From contig VWZF01003333.1 in NCBI GenBank assembly GCA_013396755.1, positions 729,363-793,362 on the forward strand: a DNA stretch of 64,000 bases. Reading direction: 5' to 3'. The stretch comes from Sclerurus mexicanus. Lineage: Eukaryota > Chordata > Aves > Passeriformes > Furnariidae. Positions 26,323 to 37,652 of the stretch are shown here, piece by piece; the first letter of the stretch is position 1, and the number at the start of each line of letters is the position of its first letter. Under the pieces are notes generated by a model, which saw only the letters and a list, made by a program, of their open reading frames with translations, was not told the DNA's origin and did not search any database. The position numbers and the translations under genes were made by a program.

Positions 26323-29300
26323 TTCCTCCATATTTTGTGGTAGATGTTCCTGAGGGAAAATTACTCAACTTACTAATTTGTTACACCATGACTCTACAAA
26401 GAATGCTTGAGAACTTCAGATCAATTAAAATATATTTTGAAATTATTAACAAACTGCCATATAAACTATGAATTAATACCCAAAAAGCATGCAAAGGAAC
26501 TTTTAAAAGAGGTAAATAAGAAGAGGAAGATTCAAAAGTCAACATTAAAAAGTTCTGCATATGACCATTACTGATCCCACAACTAAGGAGAAAAAAAGTC
26601 AATCCTTGGAATTGTTTTGCTATCCCTATTATAATTAAAATAAGCCTCAGGAGTTGAAACTGCTCAGATTGTGATAATTTCCTTTGGTATTTGTGTGTAA
26701 GGAATATAGCTATCTCTCAACATGAGTGATAGCCCAACTGCATGCAAAAAGAAAATGTAAATAGTCCCAAGGCCAGCTGTGACAGCAAGAGCAATTTGTG
26801 AAAATGCAATTGTATAAAAAAGAGAAACTAATTAGTCTTGGGATTTCCTGTATAGTGCTGCAAAGTGCAATCTAACATTTTTGTCAATTTGGTGGAGTTC
26901 ATTATAGATCATAGAGTTTTTCCAGTGTTTTGAGTGCTTTGGAACACAAAACTTTTATCCTCTAAATTCTACTGTAATAGGATGTCATAGCAAAAACTGT
27001 TCCTCTCTGGCAGAGAATAACTCTGCTTCCCCATTGAAAATAGCTTTTCAAACTTGGTGTCCAGATGCTGATATATCCTCTATTTATATCTATTATATTT
27101 ATATCCTATAAATCAATGAGGTTTCACTAGTGACGTTTATAAAAAGAAAATTAGCAGCTTTTGCAGATGAGTTGCAAAAATGAATCTTCTGTTTAGACCA
27201 TGTAACTTGTGAGTGACCAGGTTTGCTATAATCTTAGAATGGTCATCTTATGTTGTAGATGTCGTAGAAGTATAAAGCATAGCACGTATACTACACATAC
27301 TGGTTTTTCACATATTCTGCCATGTGTTTGCAAGAGGACAGAAAAGGAAGTTTACATTTCTGGATGAGGATTTGTTTAGCTTTTGGTGATGCTGCAGTCT
27401 TTTCAGAGGCTGAGGCAGCAACACAGGTACATCCCCAGCATGTATTGTCTTGTGCTCCTGATGCTTCTGGACTGCATAAGCTGGCGCAGAATTGGAAAAC
27501 CCTAAAAACCAAGAAGTAGATGGAAAATAAAGATGATTAAAAAAAAACTACCTTGAAAAACCATTTAACAGTTAATTTCCTAACTTGTCTATAGTCTTTT
27601 TTCTATGAACAAGTCATAAGTTTGCCCTTCATCCGCCCACAACACCTCACTAGCCCTATTTAATGCATTAGGAATTGAGTGCTAGAATGTGTTCAGTTGT
27701 CAAGCAGAAACTGTGTACTGGCCACAAGATGATAGGCTGCTTTATAATCTACCCAGACAAAATCTAAAATAAGGACTTCACTTCTGATGGGGTGTAGCAG
27801 ATGATGATGTGTTTAATAACTGGATTCTAAATGGGAACATGAAAATTTTTCTGTCATTAAGGAAACAGATGAAATCTTAAAACAGATTACTCTTTTTATG
27901 GCGCTCAGAGAACAATTCACTAGTATAGCTTATGGCAGTGAAGATCTGCAATGCTGCTTTGATCCTACGGTAGGTAATGATTACAGCTTTCATTGCTGCT
28001 TTAAAACCAGATTCACCATCTCTGGACACTCTGAAGGGATCTCAGACAATTCTGTTTGTGGATGTAGAAGACTACAATAATAATACCTACCTTCATCTGT
28101 AGGTATGACCTTTGAGGTTAGGATCAGGTAGGCTGACAAATATTACTAATAGTGTTGGAGTGGAGTGGAACAATGGAACAAAATAAGGAAAAACAGATGG
28201 AATGGGCCACATTTGAAGGATTCAGCAGTATAGTCTGACATCTATGATAGTAGAAGTTCATTTGAATGTGGGTAGCCTCTTCCTGATATTAGGTCAGGAA
28301 CTTTTAAATGACATTAAAGCAGTCCTGCAGAAGAAAGGCCCTTCTACAGGTCCTTCCCAAAGACTGAAGTGTGCATCGCAAAGACTAGAGAATGCAAAGA
28401 ATTTTCCATGCCCTCTGTAAGAGTGTTGATAGAGGCATTAGACCAGAGCAGTGATACCTTCAGTGAAGCCTTATGGAAAGTTCTTTGGGCTGACAGAGAA
28501 AAAAGTAGCCCTCAATAGACTGGCAAGTCTTGCATCCTCTGAAAGAGCACAGAGCGTAGCTGAGATTTTGAAACAGAGCTGCACCCTTAGGGTGTCTCTC
28601 GAAAACATGATCAGTTTTCTGCCAAAAGCTAGCAACACACACCAGTATTCAAAAGCCAAAGCAGCCAGGAGGGATGTCTTCCACACAACTTGAGCATACA
28701 ATTGGAAAATCCTCCTTAGAATCAAGAGAAAGGGTCTTCTCATGGGCATCGATGTGCTGCATATGGCTATGTTCATATTAATGAGATATGACCTTGTTTG
28801 AGATTTTAAGGGCCAAGAGATCCCTGAAAGTTCCAGAGAACAAAATGAGTTGAAAACTTGTGCTGGCATTTAATCCTAAACTAAAAATGCTTGTGAATAC
28901 AAGTTCATCCAGACCTAAGATGCTGACTTACTCAAACATAACATAACTTTTCAGTGTCTTCTGCTACCTGCCAGAGAAATATAAAAGACACTGAGGGCAA
29001 ATTTTCTTTTCTCAAAGGTAACTGCTACCATGATTGTAATTTTTCAGCATTTTCCTGAAAATTGCATCATTATCTCATTCTCAAGAAATTACTATGAAGG
29101 CTTTTCTGGTTCTAGTTATGTTTCTAAAACTCAGGTGGTTACACTGACAGAAGTTTTGTTCCTCTAGTACCTGTGAATTATGAAGCATAAATGCACACAA
29201 CCTAATAGGTTTTTGTTTTGTGTTTTTGCATCCCTTAGAAGAAAATGGTTTGAAGGGATTTTAGATGATACATCAAATAGATTTGCTGCACCTGCTGGCG

Positions 29301-31802
29301 TCATAATGGTCATCTTGTTCTCTGAGACTTTTGCTATTCAGGTTTTGCTGGTCTTACACACCATTTTTTCCTCTGGGAGCAATCTCCAAGAATCAACATT
29401 CTGCTGTTTCAGTAATTAGCAGCTGACCCCAAAGTTTTGCATAAACTGTCTAGTCATCTAGGATTTTGCAATTCCTTATCCATGAAAAAATGTCTGCAGA
29501 ATACATAAGTCAACACAGTTATTTTCCCCTCTCAATTCTACTCCATGAAACAGAAATCTTATCTTGCAGTCTTTCATTTACTCTTTTTTGGTTAAGTTCT
29601 GATTTAAATTTTCAATTTGAATTGTAAAAAAAAGGGGGAGGGAATAAAAAAACAAGCTAATTTCCTGGAATTTAGTACATTAAATGCTTGGATGAACAGG
29701 CAAACAACAGTTAGCCTGTTATCTAGTCTCCTATAATCTAACTAGACACCCTCAGTAATTTTCTGTATAAAGCTCTACAGATCTTGTTTTGTCCGTATCA
29801 CTAGAACATGATCTTTTTAGTAAGATTAAATTGGAAAGAAAATATTTTCATAGCTGTATTAATGTTCTCATGGGGTTTTTTTCACACATTCCTACTATTA
29901 GGAAGGATACATCAGAATCAATATATTGAATCCAAATAATCAAGGCTACTTTTCTTTGCCATACAAGAAAAATGAAATCTCTGTGTCCTAGAATGACTAT
30001 TTATAGGGCTATAGTAAGAAAGTCCTTGATTTTTATTCACATCTATGAAAAAAGTTGATGCAGGAGGATATAATAAGGAAGCAAATCACAGTTTTGTTAT
30101 CAGGTTGACAACAGTGGATAAATAGAAAAATAAGGAGGAAATACCATTGTATTTCATTCTTCCAAATGAAGTATAATGTCACATTGCAGGATGAACAATG
30201 ACATGTCTTTGGGGCTGCCTTAAGGAACAAACTGGGAGAAACACAAGGAGAAACTAAAACACATTTTGCCTCTGAAAACACGCCTGTAGAATGTTACTGT
30301 ACACTTGTCCCTTTGAAAAAACATAAGAACCTCATGGTACATTTAAGACAGGTCTGAGATTAGTCACGTCCTAGAAAGTACTGCATGCTAATGCTTTCAT
30401 TGCAATCTGTTCATCCAAAAGTTCTCTCCTTCAGAGCAAATGCTTAGCTTTTTAAGAAGTGCTATACATGCATTTTTAATTAAGCCTTTAATTCTTGTCC
30501 CACCACTACACCTTGTTCCCCATAACAAATGATCATGAAATGGGATTTTTTTGTTTGTTTGCTTGTTTTAATTAGTACTTGCAGAATGCCCACAGCTTTA
30601 TAGAGATTTGTTAGGAATATGGAATAACATTGGTTTAGTTGAAATTAATTACTCGAAATCCTTGACACATCAAGTAGTGTAGAAGCAGAGTAGAAAAAGA
30701 AATTTTGTATACCTGATGACAGTGCTTGCCTAAAATCTTTATATCAAGCCAAATTGTCTAAATTACTGGTACCTTAGCAGTCTTTTGCAGAAGACACTGG
30801 TAGTATTGCAGAAGACTGTATTTTGGAACAGAGTTCATTACAAAATAAATTATTATGCCACTTAGTAAAAAGTAAAATGTATTACAAGTATGAATTGATA
30901 ATATAGCTGGTTTGAATGACCTTTCTTTATGTGCAAAATTTGCTCTGTCCATGTCCATTGTCTTAAATCATGCCAGCCTGTTTTTGTTTTATAAAAGTTG
31001 TTACCATATAGTCTAAGCCTGGAAAATGAAAACTGTACTCCTGTCAAATATATTATTGGACAGTCAATTGCAGATTAGCCCTTCTTCCCAGTTTAAAGCA
31101 AACGCGGTAAGTAGCTCAGCATGAAAGTAGCTTTTAAAAGTTCACTGATGTTCCTAGAGTTTGCCTTCCTGGGTTTTTTTAAGAGTCTTTCAAATGAGCA
31201 AGTTGTGCTTGTTGGCCATTCATGAAAATTTCAAGGATTGTACTTGATGCTGTAGTGTTTGTAACTCTCTGCTACAATCAGAACAGTCCAAGTCAAAAGT
31301 GAGCAGGCTACTTATACCTGTGATCTGCTTTCTTGCCCGGGAGTTACTGTATGGAGCACCTGGAGGGAACAGTTTACAATTCATTTATCTGTAAAGCCAC
31401 TGCTCTATGAGGTGCAAAACCTCCAGGAGCCGATGAGGTTTGGGTCTGGCAGTGCTCCCTTAAGACACCTGAATGCTCCGAGTGCTGTAGCCTCTTCCAT
31501 GCTACCAACAGCTGAGAGCAAAGCACCAGGAGCAGCTTCTCCAAAACCTTGTTTCTTGTCCCTGTCTAGGAAGATGCATATTCTTCCCCCAGATGCAAAG
31601 CATTTGAGTAAGTTTAAGTAAAAAGAAGACAGAAAAATTCCCAGTGGGCATATACTGTAGAAGTACACATTTTTGGCATTTTGAGCCGTGTTTATTCTTT
31701 GCTCCAATTAGTTACCTTGTCCTCAGTTCCTGACCAAATCCTTTATTTAGTATCCTAGTGAAAGTAAATGAAATTTCGTACCAGGAACATGGTGCTTTTG
31801 CT

Positions 31803-31876
31803 TACTTTTTTGTTTGTTTGTTTGTTTTGTTTTGGGGGTTTGTTTGTTTTTGTTGGGTTTTTTCTTTTTTTTTTCC
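31803..31876. repeat. T/G-rich simple repeat, (TTTG)n core
   Basis: Imperfect tttg units with interspersed T and G runs, ending in a T run before cctgtaggacgg. Confidence 0.9.
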
Positions 31877-33059
31877 TGTAGGACGGGACTAAAAAAAACC
31901 AAATTGCTATTTAAATGTATAACAACGCTGCTCTTGGCGTTCACCACACCTCTTTGAACTGAGTCACAAAATTCATTAATCACACTTTAAAGCCTCTTCT
32001 AGCTAAGGAAATCAGTCTCTGTGTTTGGGCGAAGCACTGGTCAGACCGATTCAAACTACACTGTCAACTCTGAGGATGTGGAGCGCTTTCTGAGCTTTCA
32101 AGTAAATCCCCTGCATAACCAGGAAAAAATAGTATCTGAATCCAAGAATGCATCTTCCAGCAGAGCGCTGAGCTCTCGCTCGCTGCGGGGTGCAGTTATG
32201 AGAGGATTTTAATGTTACCAGATTCGCAGATGTTCTTCTGAGCCTAAGGCCCCCGGTAAAAAAAAAGGGAAGCCGTCTGCGTGTGAGGGCGAGCTCCATC
32301 CTCTGCGGCTCCAGAAGCGGCTCAGGCACATAACCGAAATTTCTCGTAGGCAGCATCTCCCGAGGATTTCCCCTCGCTCCCTCTGCCCAGCCCCCTTCAA
32401 TAGGGGGCTAGGGCCGTAGGGGGAAATTAGAAAAGCCCTGCCCGCGGTCAGCGGGTCGGTGCGGGGAACTCCCTCCCTCCATTCCCGCTTGATGCGGCCC
32501 GGGGGAGGGCCCGGCCCCGGCAGCTCCTCCCGAACCTCCCGCCCCTTTCGTGCCGTGTAAATAAGTACGAGGCGGCCACTTTCCGTGCTGCCGGCGGGAC
32601 TTGTTGGGGCTCGCCCAGGTTTCCCCTCCCTCCCTCGGAGGCCGGTGCCCCGGTTCTGCCGCCGTAGGGGGCAGGCAAGCCTTGGTGCGGTGCTTGTCCT
32701 CCTACGGACAGAGATTGCTGGAAACCGAGGAAAGTTACTCCATTAAAGCCCTTTCCGTGGCTTCGGCTGCTCTTCTCTAATGTATGCAGAATAAAGGGGC
32801 GCGGGTGTGTCTCTGTATGTACATATTTATTTGGGCCGGGGCTAACCCCTGCCTGGTGTAGGGGTCGGCAGGCGAGCGCCTTCCGGAGCCCCGGAGCGCT
32901 GTGCTCCACGGCCGGGCTCCGGCCGTCGGGACCACTTTCGACGCCGCTCGGCCCGAGCCGGCGGCAGGTTTGTCCCCTCCGCGGCTGGGAACGCTTTAGC
33001 AGATTAGCGAGTCCCGTAATCCCGCGGGCGCCGGGTGCCGGCCTGGTTTGAGGTCACAG

Positions 33060-33612
33060 AGGGGGCTTCGTTCGGCTGGGGGGGCTCCCCCGGCCAGCGG
33101 CCCCCCCCTCGCCCCCCGCACCGCCCCGCGCAGGGCCGGGGGGAGCCGGGCGCCCCCCGCCGCCCCCGCTGACGCCTCNNNNNNNNNNNNNNNNNNNNNN
33201 NNNNNNNNNNNNNNNNNNNNNNNNNNNNNNNNNNNNNNNNNNNNNNNNNNNNNNNNNNNNNAGCTGCCGCGGGCCGGCTCCGCCGCTGAGGGCGCCGCCT
33301 ACGCCACCGCGCAGCGCCTCTCCTCCCCGAAGCAGTCCCCCAGCCGCCTGGCCAAGTCCTACAGCACCAGCTCGCCCATCAACATCGTCGTCTCCTCGGC
33401 GGGGCTGTCGCCGTCCCCCATCCGAGTGACCTCCCCGCCCACCGTCCAGTCTAACATTTCCTCCTCTCCTATCCACCAGTTAAGCTCCACCATCGGCACT
33501 TACGCCACCCTGTCGCCTACCAAGCGGCTGGTTCACGCTGCCGATCAGTACAGCAAGCACTCCCAGGAGCTGTACGCCACCGCCACCCTGCAGAGACCCG
33601 GCTCCCTCGCAG
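33060..33612 (+). CDS. CTNND2: CTNND2 large GC-rich exon, interrupted by assembly gap, 5' border uncertain
   Basis: From 33264 to 33612 the translation is certain: LPRAGSAAEGAAYA, then SPKQSPSRLAKSYSTSSPIN, then SSPIHQLSSTIGTYATLSPT, ending QRPGSLA plus one base at the donor gtaaaa (33613). This matches human delta-catenin up to GSLA. Relative to the human sequence I remember, there is an extra Ser-Pro in AGLSPSPIRV. Upstream, 83 N bases hide part of the Pro/Ala-rich segment. The best visible acceptor is gaggtcacag ending at 33059; it gives the needed phase 0 and an open frame to the gap. However, its pyrimidine tract is poor and the residues it yields (RGLRSAGG and following) match human weakly. 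The true start may instead lie in the gap, or the flank may be misassembled. Confidence 0.8.
33179..33261. other. Assembly gap (83 N)
   Basis: Eighty-three N bases inside the Pro/Ala-coding GC-rich exon. Human CTNND2 has about 70 residues between the expected exon start and the LQRGGS motif. Here only about 40 weakly matching codons precede the gap, so its nominal size may not be the true one. Confidence 1.
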
Positions 33613-36405
33613 GTAAAAGCGCGGCCGGCAGCGCCTCGGGTCCGCGGCTCCCGCGGGGGGGCGAGGGACGGGGAGAGGCGGGGTGGCGTGGCCGCCGGCC
33701 GAGGAGAGCGGGGAGCGGCGTGGGTTTGACAGAAAACCGGTGTGTGGGAGGGATGTGGGTGGGTTGCATCCCGGTTCGTGCCCGCTGCTTGAGGAAAGTA
33801 CCTGACTTCTCCCGGCTCGTCCCGCCTTCCCGGCGCCGGGCAGGTGTGCGTGGTGCTGGGGGGGGTGCGGGGCTCGCCGCGCCGCTGTGACCCGCGGTGC
33901 GGGTGGGGGTTTGTTACTATGGCGAATCCCTTCTGTGTCGCGATCAGAACCTGTGAGCCTTTTGCAGAGAATCGCTCTTCCCCGGATTTACAGGCGATTC
34001 TGGCGTACTTGGCAAGTTTGGGGTTACTTAGCAGGAACTCCCGGTGTACCGAGTCGTGCCGAGTAATGGGTAGCGGTGATTTGGCTCCAAGTGCTCTTTA
34101 GGGAACAGGTTGTTACAGCTGATTTAATGTCTCTGTAACCGCAGACTTCGAGCAGATCCTAAGAAGTGAGATACTGGTGTGCTGATTTCTAAACCATCTC
34201 TCTGCTAAACTGAGCATCCTTCAAGGGGTGGGTTTTTTGTGTTCTCAAAATTTCCAGTTTCATTGCTATAGTAACAGCTGCTATGCTCATATGTTCTCTT
34301 GTGTGACATAAATAGATTTGAAGATAAATAGGATACATAAAGAAGTTTGGCTGAGTTTATCAGTCAGGTACACAAGTTGGTTACTGGAGTTAAGATCTCT
34401 TCTCATCCACCTTTCTCCTCTCACCCTCTCCCCTCCCCTGCTCCAGCTGTTGTCAGCATCCTATATAATTCCAGTGTGTCTGAACACACTGATTTAATTA
34501 ACTGATCATAAAATACAGTATTAATCTATCTCCTTTTAATAACTATTTGATGGAGTGGTTTTCCTATTTAAAGGGAAGGGATTTGGTAACTTTATATATA
34601 TATATAAAACAATTTTTTAATTTCAGAATGTGTAAACCAACATAATCACTAAATGATGCTAAAATTGAGATCTTGGGACACATACCAAGCCAGCTGTCAA
34701 GTAGTCAGTCTCAAAATACAAAGTGGTTTATTCATCAATTATATTAGTATAACATCTCCCCAACATAGTGCAACACACCGTTGGCCAGAGGTATAAAATC
34801 CTGTCTTTGTAAAGTGAAAGTTTAGAATTGCCACAGGCTTTGTATTTTAGGGAGTTTTCTAACTTCATCCTATAGCAAGAGTTGTTTGAGTATAAAAAGA
34901 CATGGAGGAAACTCTCAGTATCAAAGGAACAGAGAAAAATATCAGTTTGGAACTTATGTACCCGTGGCTATGAACTACCAGTATTTTCCTGATTTTTCTT
35001 ACCTGTATTCTAGGATAGAAGTCTTCACTTTGGGAAGTTTCTAACAGGCACAGTCCATTTTCCTGTTTATGTACTTTTTGGCAATGGAATTTGTATTGTA
35101 TTGGGGTTTTGGTTTGCTGGGGTTTTTTTGAAGAAGACATGTTTTATAGCATTGCAGCATCAAACCTGTGATGATAGCTTAGTCAAAACTTGTTTCTGTA
35201 GAGTTTTAAGGTCCATCGTAATGACTCTGAAGTGCTGCAGTGTTAGAGAAGCTATTTGTCCTAGGCTAGATCCAAGTTGCAAGGTGGATTTAGACTAGCT
35301 TGGCCTACTTGGCCAATAGTGATTCTACAGGCATTCCTAATAGCATTTTCTACCTTGATTTGAATAAAAGGTAAGAAACTGACATTGATTTTCTTGGATT
35401 GCTTTTAAATAAAACTTTCAATAAGAGTTCTGCATCCCGAATAACCTGCTTCTTTTTAAGGCCCACTGCAGGGAGTTGCCTGATTCACTGATTTATGGCT
35501 TCAGTGAAAGAAAAGCCTATAGATACATGCATTTAGGAAATGGCTGGGTGTATTTTTGTGTGGATTTTAGTATGGGAGGGAATTAGTGATTGATCACTTG
35601 AGTTTGCTGTTAGGTTTGTAAAACTTGATAAAGTAGAACTAACTTTTCTGAGTGTTGGGCTGATCAGAGTAAACATAACCATCCTCTGAGTCACTATATC
35701 TCGTAGGCATTTGCTTTTAAGATATGCAAAAACCCTCTTTGGGTTTTCTTATAACAAATGGAAAATCCTGTAACTTGAGTAAGTATTAGGTGGCAGACAT
35801 GCAGATAATATTGCTACTTGAAAAGAATCAGTGTAAGCAACAGTAAGTTAGTAAATACCTTTTTGGTTTTTATTCCCCTCAGTGGTGACATGCCTTTCAA
35901 GTAGTCCTTGAAAGCAGCTCTATCACATGACCTATTCTTTTGCAAAGGTTTCCTAATGTGTGCTCCCACCCCTTATTTGCCATTCTGAAGCGTGTTCCTC
36001 GTGGCCTCCATGCCATCCCCGAGTAACAAGTTTGCTAGCAGTGTTAAGTGCCTGACTAATCTTCTAGACTTTCACTGGATTCACTGATGTCTATGGACTA
36101 CACAGAAGCTTAAAATTAACGTATGCTTTAGAGTTAGCCAGGATCAGATGGTCAGATACTACTAAAGCAATCTTTATTAAATTTTTTTCTATAGATATTT
36201 TTGCTCAGGACAGGTTTGGTATTTGAGCTATAAGTATATTATAATATTGCAGGAATCTTTCAGTCATTGTATTACAAATCAAACCCATTGAGAAGGAGAG
36301 CATGCAATTGTATTTTGAAAGGCTAATGTTCAATAAATAACGTTTTTGCTTCTTGTTCACAATATCCAAAGATGAGTTGAGGTTTTTGAGTTTGGGGGTT
36401 TTTTT

Positions 36406-36436
36406 TGAGAGAGAGAGAGGGGAGGAGGAGGAGTGG
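36406..36436. repeat. (GA)n/(GGA)n purine tract
   Basis: gagagagagagagg followed by ggaggaggaggag, directly after a T run. A short purine microsatellite. Confidence 0.9.
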
Positions 36437-37622
36437 AGAATAATTGTCACATTGCACTGATTGATAGTTTGCCTGCTGTGATTAATGTGAAGTTGCATTG
36501 GTATGTATGTATCATCACAGGGATGATGTTACATGAAGTAATCTTTTTTTAAGCTCTGGCAATAAAAAAAAATTATTATTTATAGTAATTACTGGAAATA
36601 CAAATAATACAGTTGTTTTAATTATTTTTGCATGGTACTGGAAATTTTTCCTGGAACTATCTGGTTCATGAATACTGCTGGGTTTCAGTGTGCTAAATGG
36701 GCCAAACTGTATCACTGCGAGGCTTAGGTATTTAAAAGAGAAGACATTCAGATTCATTTCTAAAAAGATTGAATTCAAAGGTTACACAGATTGCCCAAAA
36801 CATAATCTGTGTAAAACTTAACTGAAGAGATGGCATTATTTATATTAATTTCCTACAAATTCGATTATGAAACTACTTGAAATTATAAAAATGGCAATTC
36901 TTAGGCTTCATCCTGAATTTCAAATAAGACATGCAACAGTATGCAATGACTCAGTTTTAACCGAGTAACCTTAGAAACGTCTTCAGAAATGGCTTTTAGT
37001 CTAGTTATACTTGAGCTGTTGCCATTGCCAAGTGTGTGCGTGGATGGGTATGTGTGTACATGTGTATATAGTGGTTCTGATGAGTGTACACTTGCTGTGT
37101 TTATTCTTAGTCTAGCTGCTTCATTGCTATGATCTGCAATTACAGTTTTAGAAGTAGTCTTCTGCTCAGCACTGCTCCTAAGCATATACAGTCGTCTGTT
37201 CAAGCAGCAATCCCAATCTAGAAAGCACAGTTTGTAGGTACCTTCTTGTAGCTTCCACACCTGGACTGAGCTGCAGAGTGCTGCTGACAGTCAAACGCAC
37301 CAAAGCAGCCCATTTTGCCTGAAAGGAGGAGCGTGTAGGATAGCAAGCAGCAGAAACATGGGAAAATCCTTTCAGGAGGCACAGGTGCTCACTCTTCACA
37401 CTCTCCTGAAGTATCTCCTGCTGGGCAGGATCAGGTAGTACTAGAGGAGTGCTGAGCTTATATAGGAGCAAAGGGAAAGTTGGCAGTGTTGTTGAGGTAG
37501 TTTGTGCCTCAGGTTATGTGGCAGTAGCAGTCCCTACAGAGCCACTCCTGCCTCTTCATCCAGAATTAGGGAAGACTAGGGATACATAAGGCAATGGAAA
37601 GTAATTTTATGCATTGCGTTAT

Positions 37623-37652
37623 TAAAAAAAAAAAAAAAGAAAAAAAAAGAAG
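37623..37652. repeat. A-rich run
   Basis: About 30 bases of A with single G interruptions. No retroposed body is recognised upstream of it, so I treat it as low complexity. Confidence 0.9.

Larger units (their letters stand above)
25177..32439 (+). other. CTNND2: CTNND2 intron (about 7.9 kb), AT-rich part
   Basis: AT-rich intron with one degraded CR1 tail (26241-26322) and a T/G-rich simple tract (31803-31876). I recognise no coding segment. From about 32150 the composition shifts toward GC, leading into the CpG-rich island. Confidence 0.8.
32440..33900. promoter_or_regulatory. CTNND2: CpG-rich island around the GC-rich CTNND2 exon
   Basis: Against an AT-rich background this 1.4-kb stretch is strongly GC-rich with dense CpG. 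It includes GC-box-like cccgcccc at about 32538-32545 and many gcg/cgg words. It covers the coding exon but begins about 600 bases upstream and continues about 290 bases past the donor, so coding composition alone does not explain it. Intragenic CpG islands often mark alternative promoters or Polycomb-regulated sites (general knowledge). No TATA or initiator can be assigned with confidence. An assembly gap lies inside. Confidence 0.7.

Noticed and set aside
31405..31707. Overlapping open frames on both strands (100 codons minus, 69 plus)
   Set aside because: Mirror open frames with no domain or splice signals; most likely a composition effect.
32448..32909. 153-codon minus-strand open frame upstream of the GC-rich exon
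   Set aside because: It lies in the CpG-rich island where stops are rare; the residues (Gly, Arg, Pro, Ala) reflect base composition.
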